DNA of 64,000 nt from Oceanobacillus bengalensis. GTDB taxonomy: Bacteria; Bacillota; Bacilli; Bacillales; Amphibacillaceae. The stretch is from assembly GCF_003628445.1 (NCBI RefSeq), contig NZ_RBZO01000017.1, positions 1 to 64,000 of the forward strand. Direction: 5' to 3'. The first letter of the stretch is position 1. The number at the start of each line of letters is the position of its first letter. Below are positions 1 to 7,864 of the stretch, piece after piece. The notes beneath the pieces are model-generated. The model did no database searches. It was given only the letters and a program-made list of their open reading frames with translations, and was not told the origin of the DNA. A program made the translations under genes and the position numbers.

Positions 1-527
1 TTCCATGTTTATATTTACTTGGATGTACACAATATCACCTCTAGAATATTATGTGATTATTCATCCAAATTGTACATTCTTAAACAATCATTTCTGTACA
101 TTCTTAGACTAGCATTTATACCCAGAACGTAATTTTATGTTCGATAGCTTTAATAACATCTAGACACTTTACATAGCGGAGGCAGAATGCGTAGACTCCT
201 GCGGGAATAGCACGTGTCTGAAGACCCCACAGGAAGGGCTCTTCTTCCGAGGAGGGCTGAGGCCGTGCCCTAAGGTCCGCGAAGCATTCTGCCGCAGCGA
301 ATTGCAGCACATAACATTAATAAGTGTAAGCGAGCGCTAAACTATACTGAATTAAAGAAATCAACACTTTATACAAAATGTCAATTATAAACAAGCAACA
401 AATTATGCGAAAAGAGCCTTATATTTAGAAATTAGACACCTTAAAATTTCACAAAATACTAAAAATAATTTCCAAATTACTGTATACTTAACTTAGACAG
501 ATTTAATGAACTCTAGGTGGTGAACAA
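1..527. other. Intergenic region upstream of acuA
   Basis: No gene is supported here. Positions 71-82 and 95-106 carry an exact 12-bp direct repeat (TGTACATTCTTA, 24-nt period). Positions 176-297 hold a GC-rich structured repeat, listed separately, and its right flank to about 416 resembles the flank of another copy (13828-13946). A possible -10 box (TATACT, 483-488) precedes acuA without a convincing -35. In B. subtilis the divergent neighbour is acsA, which would lie left of the window. Confidence 0.6.
176..297 (+). repeat. Structured intergenic repeat, copy 1 (subtype A)
   Basis: A GC-rich block in AT-rich surroundings. The arms GCAGAATGC (182-190) and GCATTCTGC (284-292) are perfect inverted repeats around a core beginning GACTCCTGCGGG and ending GGCCGTGCCC. 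An inner GGAAG/CTTCC hairpin is visible. The flank AACATTAATAAGTG after it recurs at copy 4. Confidence 0.8.
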
Positions 528-1181
528 ATGAAGCACATCAAGACATATTACAAATTGAACCATGAAACAACAAAAGAAGAAATTGTAATCGAAGGTCCAA
601 TGCCATCCGCGGAACTTAAGAAATTTCATTTTCATGAACAACTTACAGCATTCAGACCAGCTCCTAAGCAATTCGCTGCACTCATGAGTATTGCAGATTT
701 CCCTGAAGGTAGAATTATCATTGCCAGAACGGCAGATACAATTATTGGATATGTCACCTATTTACATCCCGATCCACTTGAACGTTGGTCAGAATTTAAT
801 ATGGATGACTTAATTGAACTAGGAGCAATTGAAATTATTCCAGAATACCGCGGGGAGAAAGTTGCTTCCACACTTCTTGAATTGTCCATAATGGATGAAT
901 TTATGGAAAACTATATCATTATTTCAACTGAATACTACTGGCATTGGGATTTAGCTGGAACAGGATTAAGCATCTGGAATTATCGTAAGGTCATGGAAAA
1001 GATGATGGCAGCTGGTGGCCTGCATCCTTCCCCAACAGACGATCCTGAAATTATTTCACATCCTGCCAACTGCCTAATGGTTCGAATTGGTAAAAATGTA
1101 CCAGAAGCATCTATAAAACAATTTGATATTTTACGTTTTCTGAGTAGAAACAAAAACCGTTCGATGAGGGAGGGATATTAA
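528..1181 (+). CDS. acuA: AcuA, protein acetyltransferase of acetyl-CoA synthetase
   Basis: A 217-residue GNAT-fold acetyltransferase. In B. subtilis AcuA acetylates the active-site lysine of acetyl-CoA synthetase AcsA and switches it off. The acetyl-CoA binding loop is recognisable around residues 108-116 (EYRGEKVAST). The start has a good SD (AGGTGGTGAACAA) just upstream. The stop codon overlaps the acuB start by one base (TAATG-type junction), so acuABC is translated as a coupled operon, in the same order as B. subtilis. Size matches the family (about 210 residues). Assignment rests on both sequence and the acuB and acuC neighbours. Confidence 0.95.
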   Translation: MKHIKTYYKLNHETTKEEIVIEGPMPSAELKKFHFHEQLTAFRPAPKQFAALMSIADFPEGRIIIARTADTIIGYVTYLHPDPLERWSEFNMDDLIELGAIEIIPEYRGEKVASTLLELSIMDEFMENYIIISTEYYWHWDLAGTGLSIWNYRKVMEKMMAAGGLHPSPTDDPEIISHPANCLMVRIGKNVPEASIKQFDILRFLSRNKNRSMREGY

Positions 1182-1831
1182 TGCTTGTTGAAGAAATTAT
1201 GAAAACGGACGTCATTCGTTTATCACCAGACGAAACGATCGGTCAGGCATTGCATTTATTACAGGAACATCGTATTCGTCATATCCCAATTGTTGATGAA
1301 GAAAATCACGTGATTGGTATTGTATCAGACCGTGATGTAAGAGATGCGAGCCCATCTATTTTATCGGAGAAATCCGATAGAACAGCATTTGAAAGAAAGA
1401 TTAGCACAATCATGAGTCATCCTGTTTTAACCGTTCATCCATTAGACTTTGTGGAAGAAATTGCAAAAGTATTCTATGAAAGAGAGATTGCATGCTTACC
1501 AGTAATTAATAACAATAAACTCGTTGGAATTGTTACAGAAAAGGATATGTTATATACCTTCATTCAATTGACTGGCACACATGTTCAAAGTTCATTAATT
1601 GAAGTAAAGGTCCCAGACATACCTGGTATCATTCCTGAAGTTACAAAAACATTCGCCAAGCGTAGAGTAAATATCGCATCTATTCTAGTTTATCCTTACA
1701 AAAAGGATGCATTATATAAAATTCTCGTATTTCGCGTACAAACAATGAATCCCACACCACTCATTCAAGATTTACGTGCAGCAGGATATCAATTAATGTG
1801 GCCAAATAATATTCCGGAGCCAAAAGTATGA
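1181..1831 (+). CDS. acuB: AcuB, CBS-pair and ACT domain protein
   Basis: 216 residues: two CBS motifs at about 1-65 and 75-135 (GIVSDRDVRD and GIVTEKDMLY mark their ends), followed by an ACT-like domain at about 140-210. CBS pairs usually bind adenine nucleotides, so AcuB probably senses energy charge for the acetyl-CoA synthetase control operon; its exact role in the family is not firmly known. It overlaps acuA by one base and acuC by four bases, which indicates translational coupling. Length and architecture match B. subtilis AcuB. Confidence 0.95.
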   Translation: MLVEEIMKTDVIRLSPDETIGQALHLLQEHRIRHIPIVDEENHVIGIVSDRDVRDASPSILSEKSDRTAFERKISTIMSHPVLTVHPLDFVEEIAKVFYEREIACLPVINNNKLVGIVTEKDMLYTFIQLTGTHVQSSLIEVKVPDIPGIIPEVTKTFAKRRVNIASILVYPYKKDALYKILVFRVQTMNPTPLIQDLRAAGYQLMWPNNIPEPKV

Positions 1832-2997
1832 CGAAAGACGCTGCCTTTATTTATACTGATGCATATTTATCCTACCGTTTTAATGATAAACATCCATTCA
1901 ATCAACAAAGAGTAATTTTAACGAAGGAGCTATTAGAGCTTTCCGATAGATTATCAGAATCCGACATCATTGTCCCCCGCCGTGCGACAGATGAGGAAAT
2001 TGCACTTATCCATGACCCTATATATATTGATGCAGTAAAAAAAGCAAGTATTGGCAAGTTGGAAGAAAATGATGGTTATGAGTATGGATTAGGAACTGAA
2101 GACACTCCTATTTTCAAGAATATGCATGATGCATCTAGCCTATTGGTTGGTGGAACGTTAACAGCTGTAGAAACAGTTCTTAACGGGAAGGCTAACCATG
2201 CTTTAAATCTGGGAGGTGGGCTACATCATGGCTTTAAACGGAAAGCTTCTGGATTCTGTATATATAATGATGGGGCAATTGCAATTGCATATATTCGAAA
2301 AAAATATAATCTACGTGTCCTATATGTAGATACAGATGCGCACCACGGAGACGGAGTACAATGGGCATTTTATGATGACCCAAATGTTTGTACATTGTCC
2401 ATTCATGAGACTGGCAGATACTTATTTCCTGGCACTGGAAATGTTAATGAGCGCGGCATCAAAGATGGACATGGATACTCATTCAACCTGCCGATCGATG
2501 CATTCACCCAGGATGAGTCATTTATAGAATTATATGAATCCGCTTTCAAAAAAGTAGCAGAATATTTTAAACCAGACATCATTATTACTCAAAATGGAGC
2601 AGATGCACACTTTCTCGACCCTTTAACTCATCTTTGTGGTTCAATGAAAATATATGAAAGTATACCACAAATTGCACATGAAATTGCGCATAAACATTGT
2701 AATGGAAGATGGGTTGCCTTAGGTGGTGGTGGTTACGATATGTGGAGAGTTGTCCCAAGAGCATGGGCTCAGATTTGGAATGTTATGAAACATAATAATG
2801 TTTTAAGCGGAGAATTACCAATCAAATGGGTAAATAAATGGCAAGGTCAATCTCCCGTTTCCCTACCCAAGAATTGGTATGATCAGAAAGAAAGCCTACC
2901 AGACATCCCAAGAAAAGCAGAAATTGAAGAAAAGAATAAAAAAGTATTGGAAAATGCAATGAAATATACGCAAATAAAAGCATTCAAATCTGAATGA
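1828..2997 (+). CDS. acuC: AcuC, class I/II-type (arginase-fold) lysine deacetylase
   Basis: 389 residues of the histone-deacetylase superfamily. It reverses the AcuA modification and reactivates acetyl-CoA synthetase. Visible zinc and catalytic motifs include GGGLHHGFKR (about 130-140), the DTDAHHGDGV block (about 168-177), the QNGADAH segment (about 255-261) and the glycine-rich GGGGYD loop (about 299). It starts inside the end of acuB (ATGA-type overlap) and is the last gene of acuABC, followed by a rho-independent terminator at 3021-3055. In B. subtilis acuC is convergent with motS; here three extra genes separate them. Confidence 0.96.
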   Translation: MTKDAAFIYTDAYLSYRFNDKHPFNQQRVILTKELLELSDRLSESDIIVPRRATDEEIALIHDPIYIDAVKKASIGKLEENDGYEYGLGTEDTPIFKNMHDASSLLVGGTLTAVETVLNGKANHALNLGGGLHHGFKRKASGFCIYNDGAIAIAYIRKKYNLRVLYVDTDAHHGDGVQWAFYDDPNVCTLSIHETGRYLFPGTGNVNERGIKDGHGYSFNLPIDAFTQDESFIELYESAFKKVAEYFKPDIIITQNGADAHFLDPLTHLCGSMKIYESIPQIAHEIAHKHCNGRWVALGGGGYDMWRVVPRAWAQIWNVMKHNNVLSGELPIKWVNKWQGQSPVSLPKNWYDQKESLPDIPRKAEIEEKNKKVLENAMKYTQIKAFKSE

Positions 2998-3020
2998 AGC
3001 GATATTTATATAACTTGAAT

Positions 3021-3055
3021 TCCCTATCTTCTTTTTAGAGATAGGATTTTTTTGT
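3021..3055 (+). terminator. Terminator of acuABC
   Basis: CCTATCT (3023-3029) pairs with AGATAGG (3039-3045), followed by a T-run. Confidence 0.8.
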
Positions 3056-3091
3056 TTACATTCTTTTTTCAATTCTTATTTTTGCTCGGAA

Positions 3092-3124
3092 TTATTAGAC
3101 ATACAATCTAATAAAAGATATAAT
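3092..3124 (+). promoter_or_regulatory. Promoter and palindrome upstream of the ligase cassette
   Basis: A sigma-A-like promoter: TTAGAC (3095-3100), 18-nt spacer, TATAAT (3119-3124). A perfect 8-bp inverted repeat TTATTAGA/TCTAATAA (3092-3099, 3107-3114) covers the -35 box and half the spacer, a typical place for an operator. The regulator is unknown. Confidence 0.55.
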
Positions 3125-3144
3125 TAACAGGATATAATTGAACT

Positions 3145-3178
3145 CTTAATGTACCGATGGAGCTTAATGCACCAATGG
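3145..3178 (+). repeat. Tandem 16-bp repeat in the leader of the ligase cassette
   Basis: CTTAATGTACCGATGG (3145-3160) and CTTAATGCACCAATGG (3163-3178) match at 14 of 16 positions, with an 18-nt period, between the -10 box and the SD. Function unknown. Confidence 0.6.
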
Positions 3179-3206
3179 TTAGTTCATCCAAGGAGTAGAT
3201 ATAGAA

Positions 3207-4391
3207 TTGAATAATAAAGCGGTCATTTTAGGAAATAACTATTATATAGGTCTAAGTACAATGCGTTGCTTAGGAATTCATGGAATTCATACCGTTGCCA
3301 TGGACTATTCAGACGAAAATAGATATGGTGCAAAATCAAAATATTGTAATGAGAAACATATTGTTCCTCACTATCAAATGGAAACTGAAAAATTTATAGA
3401 TGCCTTAATAGACTATGCAAAAAAACAAGAACTCAAACCTGTTTTAATACCATGTCATGACTCTTATTTAGAAGTCATCGATGCTCACTTAGACAAGATA
3501 AGAGAATATTATCTTATACCACAAACGAAACAAGGGCTATATACAACTGTTATGGATAAGGGAACTTTGCATCAATTAGCAATTGAAAAAGGAATTAAAG
3601 TCCCAGAAACAGTAAATGTACATGATGAGAATTTCCATGACAAGGTTGAAAATGTCATTAAGTTCCCTTGTTTGATTAAACCTGTAGATTCACCGACATT
3701 TGTTAAAACATTTAGAAGAAAACTATTTAAGGTCCATTCAATGGAAGAATTAGAAGAAAAGATGGAAATGATAAAAGAATCTGGTCTTGAAGTAATCGTG
3801 CAACGAATTATCCCTGGATTTGATGACCATATGTATACGTTTGATGCATATTTAAACCAGGATGCCAAAGTGACACACTGGACAACTTGTAATAAATATC
3901 GTCAGTTCCCCGTCAATTTCGGGGCTTCAGTTTATACTGTACAAAAACATGTACCAGAGTTATTTGAATTAGGAAGTAAATTCCTAGAAGAAATTAAGTT
4001 TAAAGGATTTGCTGAAATTGAATTTAAAAAGGATGCTGAAACTGGCGAATTTTACTTAATTGAAATCAATGCTCGTATTACTAATTTAAATAGCTTATTA
4101 TACAAAGTTGGCTTGAATTTCCCATATATTACCTATATGGAATTGACAGGAAAAGCCCTTGAACCAAAGGCTATAACAAGAAATACGAATACTGCATTTT
4201 GGTATTTATATGAAGATGCGCTAGCTATTAAAGACTACATTAAAACTGGACAACTTAGCCTGATGTCCATAGTAAAAACACTATTTAGACCTAAAGCCTA
4301 TGCTATTTGGGATTGGAAAGATCCAAAACCAGGATTAGCATTCACATCTACTATGTTGGACAAAGTTTTTAAAAAAGTTGTTAAACGGTAA
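3207..4391 (+). CDS. ATP-grasp ligase (possible D-aspartate or other carboxylate-amine ligase)
   Basis: 394 residues with an ATP-grasp fold: an N-terminal Rossmann-like part (VILGNNYYIGLSTMRCLG, about 5-22), central ATP-binding lobes, and the metal-binding EINAR motif at about residue 287. ATP-grasp ligases join a carboxylate to an amine through an acyl-phosphate. Overall shape suggests the D-aspartate ligase/carboxylate-amine ligase group, but I cannot prove the substrate. The start is TTG, chosen because AAGGAG lies at an ideal distance upstream. It is followed after 24 bp by a MurE-like ligase and then an Asp/Glu racemase. That context argues for ligation of a D-amino acid to a peptide or peptidoglycan precursor. 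Confidence 0.8.
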   Translation: MNNKAVILGNNYYIGLSTMRCLGIHGIHTVAMDYSDENRYGAKSKYCNEKHIVPHYQMETEKFIDALIDYAKKQELKPVLIPCHDSYLEVIDAHLDKIREYYLIPQTKQGLYTTVMDKGTLHQLAIEKGIKVPETVNVHDENFHDKVENVIKFPCLIKPVDSPTFVKTFRRKLFKVHSMEELEEKMEMIKESGLEVIVQRIIPGFDDHMYTFDAYLNQDAKVTHWTTCNKYRQFPVNFGASVYTVQKHVPELFELGSKFLEEIKFKGFAEIEFKKDAETGEFYLIEINARITNLNSLLYKVGLNFPYITYMELTGKALEPKAITRNTNTAFWYLYEDALAIKDYIKTGQLSLMSIVKTLFRPKAYAIWDWKDPKPGLAFTSTMLDKVFKKVVKR

Positions 4392-4415
4392 TTTTATTCG
4401 CAAGGAGTCGAAATC

Positions 4416-5897
4416 ATGGAATTAACTACAGTTTTGAAAAACGTACAATTTGAACACTTAAAAGGTAATCTAGATATAAATATTCCCACAATTGCCTATG
4501 ATTCCAGAGAAATCAGGGAAGGTAGCATGTTTGTTGCAATTACTGGTTTTACGGTTGATGGTCATGTATTTATTGATAAAGCAATCGAAAAAGGAGCAAG
4601 TGTAATTGTCTTAGAAAAAGATGTACCTATCCATGATAATAAAGTTACCGTTATAAAGGTAGGAAATCCTAGAAATGCACTAGCGAAAATAGCAGCTAAC
4701 TTCTATAACCACCCAACGGAAAATTTAAACTTAGTTGGAATCACTGGTACAAATGGAAAGACTTCAACTTCTTATCTTTTAAAGTCTATTTATGAAGAAG
4801 CGCAAAAGTCAATTGCCTTAATTGGTACGATTGGTACCGTGATAAACAATAAAGTAATCCAAAATAAAAATACTACCCCAGAATCATTGAATTTGCAGCA
4901 ATTCTTTACTGAAATGGTAGAAGATAAAATTGAGACTTGTATGATGGAAGTATCTTCCCACGCACTCAATTTAGATAGGGTTGCATATAGCCAATTTAAT
5001 ACAGGGATTTTTACCAATTTGACTCCAGATCATCTTGAGCTACACAAAAATATGGAGGAATATTTTAACGCAAAAGCAAAACTATTTGATATGACGAAGC
5101 AATTTAATATTATCAATGCTGATGATTATTATGGACAAAAGTTAATAGACATGTGTAAGAATAAACAGGCTAAGCTTATTACATACGGTATTGATAATCA
5201 GGCGGATATATACGCTACGGATATCGAATATTCCTTTGACCGCACTTCATTTGTTGTTAACACTCCTAGTGATAGCTTAAGACTAACGGTAAACCTTCCT
5301 GGAGATATTTATGTACTAAACAGTCTCGCAGCGATTGCTTGTGCGTACTATAACGGAATTAGCCTACCTATTATTAAAAAGGGCATAGAAAATGTTAAGC
5401 AAATTAGTGGGAGATTTGAAGTAATCTATGAAAAAGATGACTTTCGAGTTGTCGTTGATTTCGCCCATACAGAAGATGCCCTACAAAAGACGTTATCGAC
5501 CGTCCGCCCATATACAAAGGGTAGAATTATCCTCGTATTCGGCGTATATGCAGATTTAAGTGAGAGTGGAACAGAAAAAAGAAATGGAATGGGACGTGTT
5601 GCTGCCGAGTATGCAGATTTCTCTATCGTTACATTAGACAACCCTAAGCACAATAATCCATTCACTGTCATTAACGAAACAAAGCAAGCTATTGAACGAA
5701 ACAGGGGTAATTACAAAGCAATTCCTGACCGTAAAGAAGCAATAGAGTACGCAGTAAATATGAGTACAGACAAAGACATTATTGTCATAGCTGGCAAAGG
5801 ACATGAAAGAACGCAAATTATTGGAGATACAGAAGTTCCTTTCAATGAAAAGGATATTGTATTGCATGCAATAGAAAGAAAGTACGTTCAGAGCTAA
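4416..5897 (+). CDS. MurE-like Mur ligase outside the division cluster
   Basis: 493 residues, full-length Mur ligase. The P-loop GITGTNGKTS is at about 109-118, TTPES at about 153, the MurE-type signature EVSSHALNLDRV at about 177, and the amino-acid recognition segment at about 408 reads DNPK. In meso-diaminopimelate-adding MurE this motif is DNPR, and in the lysine-adding S. aureus enzyme it is DNPA, so the substrate is uncertain. The ordinary murE of Bacillaceae lies in the mra/dcw division cluster, so this is probably a paralogue. The SD GGAG precedes the ATG. It is cotranscribed with the ATP-grasp ligase upstream and the racemase downstream. Function beyond Mur-type amide ligation is inference. 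Confidence 0.85.
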   Translation: MELTTVLKNVQFEHLKGNLDINIPTIAYDSREIREGSMFVAITGFTVDGHVFIDKAIEKGASVIVLEKDVPIHDNKVTVIKVGNPRNALAKIAANFYNHPTENLNLVGITGTNGKTSTSYLLKSIYEEAQKSIALIGTIGTVINNKVIQNKNTTPESLNLQQFFTEMVEDKIETCMMEVSSHALNLDRVAYSQFNTGIFTNLTPDHLELHKNMEEYFNAKAKLFDMTKQFNIINADDYYGQKLIDMCKNKQAKLITYGIDNQADIYATDIEYSFDRTSFVVNTPSDSLRLTVNLPGDIYVLNSLAAIACAYYNGISLPIIKKGIENVKQISGRFEVIYEKDDFRVVVDFAHTEDALQKTLSTVRPYTKGRIILVFGVYADLSESGTEKRNGMGRVAAEYADFSIVTLDNPKHNNPFTVINETKQAIERNRGNYKAIPDRKEAIEYAVNMSTDKDIIVIAGKGHERTQIIGDTEVPFNEKDIVLHAIERKYVQS

Positions 5898-5939
5898 CAT
5901 CATTATAACTAACCAAAAATACTTCGGGGTGTATGAAAT

Positions 5940-6674
5940 ATGACTAGTAAGAAATTAGGAGTCATTGGAGGTATGGGGTCATTGGCAACCATTAATTTTT
6001 ATGAAAGAGTCATTAAGAATACCGTTGCTGCCAACGACCAAGAACACATAGATATGGTCATCCTAAACCATGCCACAATGCCTGACAGAACAAATGCAAT
6101 CCTTACAGGGAACGGACAATTATTCCTAAATGCAGTAAAAACAGATATCGAACTATTAGAAATGGCTGGCGCCCAAAATATCGCAATTCCATGTAACACG
6201 TCTCATTACTATTATAGGGAAATGCAATCCATGACTGACATAAATATTATTAATATGGTCGAAGATACTGCACGCTTTGTACATGATTATTACGGAGAAC
6301 AGAGTAAAGTTGGAATTCTAGCGACAGATGGAACAATCTCAACAGGAGTGTATAAAGACGCCTGTACAAATTATCAAGTAGAGGCTTTCCATCCAAATAC
6401 AGATATTCAAGCGAAAGTAATGGATATTATATACCATATTAAAGCAGATGTAGATTATTCCGCTCTCGAGTTGGAAAAAATCATTCAAGATATGATCAAA
6501 ATAGAAGGATGTAAATGTGTCATATTAGGCTGCACCGAATTATCCACGATTCGATTAAGTAATGAAATGAAAAAGTATTGTATTGACCCTATGGAAATTT
6601 TAGCCGAAAACGCAATAACATTATCTGGTAAAAATGTTAAAAATCCAATTGGTAGTGAGCGGGCATATATTTAA
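5940..6674 (+). CDS. Asp/Glu-type amino acid racemase
   Basis: 244 residues of the PLP-independent aspartate/glutamate racemase superfamily. Both catalytic cysteines are visible: IPCNTSH (about 83-89) and LGCTELS (about 195-201). The N-terminus GVIGGMGSLAT is typical of the aspartate racemase subgroup. Such enzymes interconvert L- and D-forms by two-cysteine proton transfer. As third gene of the cassette it most likely supplies a D-amino acid to one of the two ligases. The actual substrate (aspartate, glutamate or a less common acid) cannot be read from sequence alone. It ends 386 bp before a bidirectional terminator shared with motS. Confidence 0.88.
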   Translation: MTSKKLGVIGGMGSLATINFYERVIKNTVAANDQEHIDMVILNHATMPDRTNAILTGNGQLFLNAVKTDIELLEMAGAQNIAIPCNTSHYYYREMQSMTDINIINMVEDTARFVHDYYGEQSKVGILATDGTISTGVYKDACTNYQVEAFHPNTDIQAKVMDIIYHIKADVDYSALELEKIIQDMIKIEGCKCVILGCTELSTIRLSNEMKKYCIDPMEILAENAITLSGKNVKNPIGSERAYI

Positions 6675-6684
6675 AAGATAGACG

Positions 6685-6952
6685 TGGTTGATCGGTGTGG
6701 AGGCAGTCGACTCCTTGAAAAAGAAAGGTACTTTCTCCCATGAAGATGTCACGTTATTGAAGTATTCCTTGGCCTGCGGGAAAAGCACGTATCCGAAGAG
6801 CTTGAAGAAGCGTTAAGGTTCAAAGGCTAAAAACGCCACGTCCTGGGACTGCGATTACTCGTCCCACCGCAAACATTTGTGGCAACGCCTTTGTGACCAA
6901 CATCCTGTTGGTCCGAGGGCCATGCCCTAAGATGCGCGTACTAATCAACACA
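6685..6952 (+). repeat. Degenerate structured repeat, copy 2 (subtype A with inserts)
   Basis: This fills most of the 386-bp gap between the racemase and motS. The core words GACTCCT and CTGCGGGAAAAGCACG are recognisable but separated by about 60 bp (6715-6775) that resemble an insert in copy 4. A second unrelated stretch containing a GACCAACA/TGTTGGTC hairpin (6896-6914) interrupts the right half. Only short outer arms (GTTGAT/ATCAAC) remain. Confidence 0.6.
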
Positions 6953-7010
6953 GCATTAATTTACATTTTTAGCATTATATAACACAGACAAGCTTTTTTA
7001 GAAATGTACC

Positions 7011-7059
7011 AAAAGAAAAGACGACGTGAAATTATTTTTATCACGTCGTCTTTTCTTTT
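7011..7059. terminator. Bidirectional terminator between racemase and motS
   Basis: A perfect 19-bp stem (7011-7029 with 7041-7059) with an 11-nt loop, A-rich on the left and T-rich on the right, so it can stop transcription from both sides. Confidence 0.9.
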
Positions 7060-7060
7060 A

Positions 7061-7864
7061 TCATGTACTAGGTTCATCCAATATAATAATTTCAACTCTT
7101 CTATTTTTCGTCATATTTGCCTTAGAATCGTTGGGTGCAATTGGCATTGTTTCACCGTATCCTGCAATCGAGAAACGTGATTGATTGATATCTAGCTCAT
7201 TAACAAGAAAACGAACAACGACACTAGCTCTTGCACCTGAGAGTTCCCAGTTTGAAGGATACCGGTAACTATTCATTGGGTTAGTATCTGTGTGACCTTC
7301 AACTTTAATATCATTTTCAATTCTAGATAAAAGCGTCCCAATCCTTTCTAAGAAAGGAATACCTTCATCAAGGATTTCAGCCTCTCCAGGTTCGAATAGA
7401 ATACTATCCTGTAATACCAATTCTACTCCACGAGTTGTCCTCGTAGCAGATATAACATCATTCAATTTATTCTCATCTAAAAAAGATTCTACATCATTAA
7501 TAAGCTGTGTTAGAGAATCTATTTCTGTTTCTTCTGTTTCCTCTACTATATCTCCAGTAGCCTCTTCTTCATCCTTCTCATTACTACCTAAATTTAAAGG
7601 ATCTTCAAATTCATTAGAAAGTTCGTCTTCCTTCTCATGCTCTGAATTATCTGTTGGATTATCCAATGGTACTGCTGAGGGGAAGAAATCAAATATCATT
7701 CGATTTTGAAAAGAGTCAGATACTGCATCAAATTTCTCTTGGCTAATCTGTGACATGGAGAAAAGTAATATGAAGAAAACTAATATAAGTGTAACCATAT
7801 CCGAATACGTAACCATCCATTTAGGTGCACCGCCATTAGTTGATTTCCTTCTTCTAAGCTTCAT
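7061..7864 (-). CDS. motS: MotS, flagellar stator peptidoglycan-binding subunit
   Basis: 267 residues. Short N-terminal basic tail, one membrane helix (about 21-40) carrying the ion-binding aspartate (D22), and a C-terminal OmpA-like peptidoglycan-binding domain with VEGHTDTNP and the RASVVVRFL helix. The MotPS stator is the sodium-driven one in Bacillus. The linker at about 67-116 is strongly acidic. I start it at the ATG at 7864, since AGGGGAAAG is correctly spaced there; an in-frame GTG six bases upstream is too close to the SD. It overlaps motP by 11 bases. Position next to ccpA matches B. subtilis motPS rather than motAB. Confidence 0.93.
   Translation of the reverse strand: MKLRRRKSTNGGAPKWMVTYSDMVTLILVFFILLFSMSQISQEKFDAVSDSFQNRMIFDFFPSAVPLDNPTDNSEHEKEDELSNEFEDPLNLGSNEKDEEEATGDIVEETEETEIDSLTQLINDVESFLDENKLNDVISATRTTRGVELVLQDSILFEPGEAEILDEGIPFLERIGTLLSRIENDIKVEGHTDTNPMNSYRYPSNWELSGARASVVVRFLVNELDINQSRFSIAGYGETMPIAPNDSKANMTKNRRVEIIILDEPST

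Noticed and set aside
116-310. 64-codon minus-strand frame
   Set aside because: It runs through structured repeat copy 1; no SD, and similar frames appear by chance in other copies.
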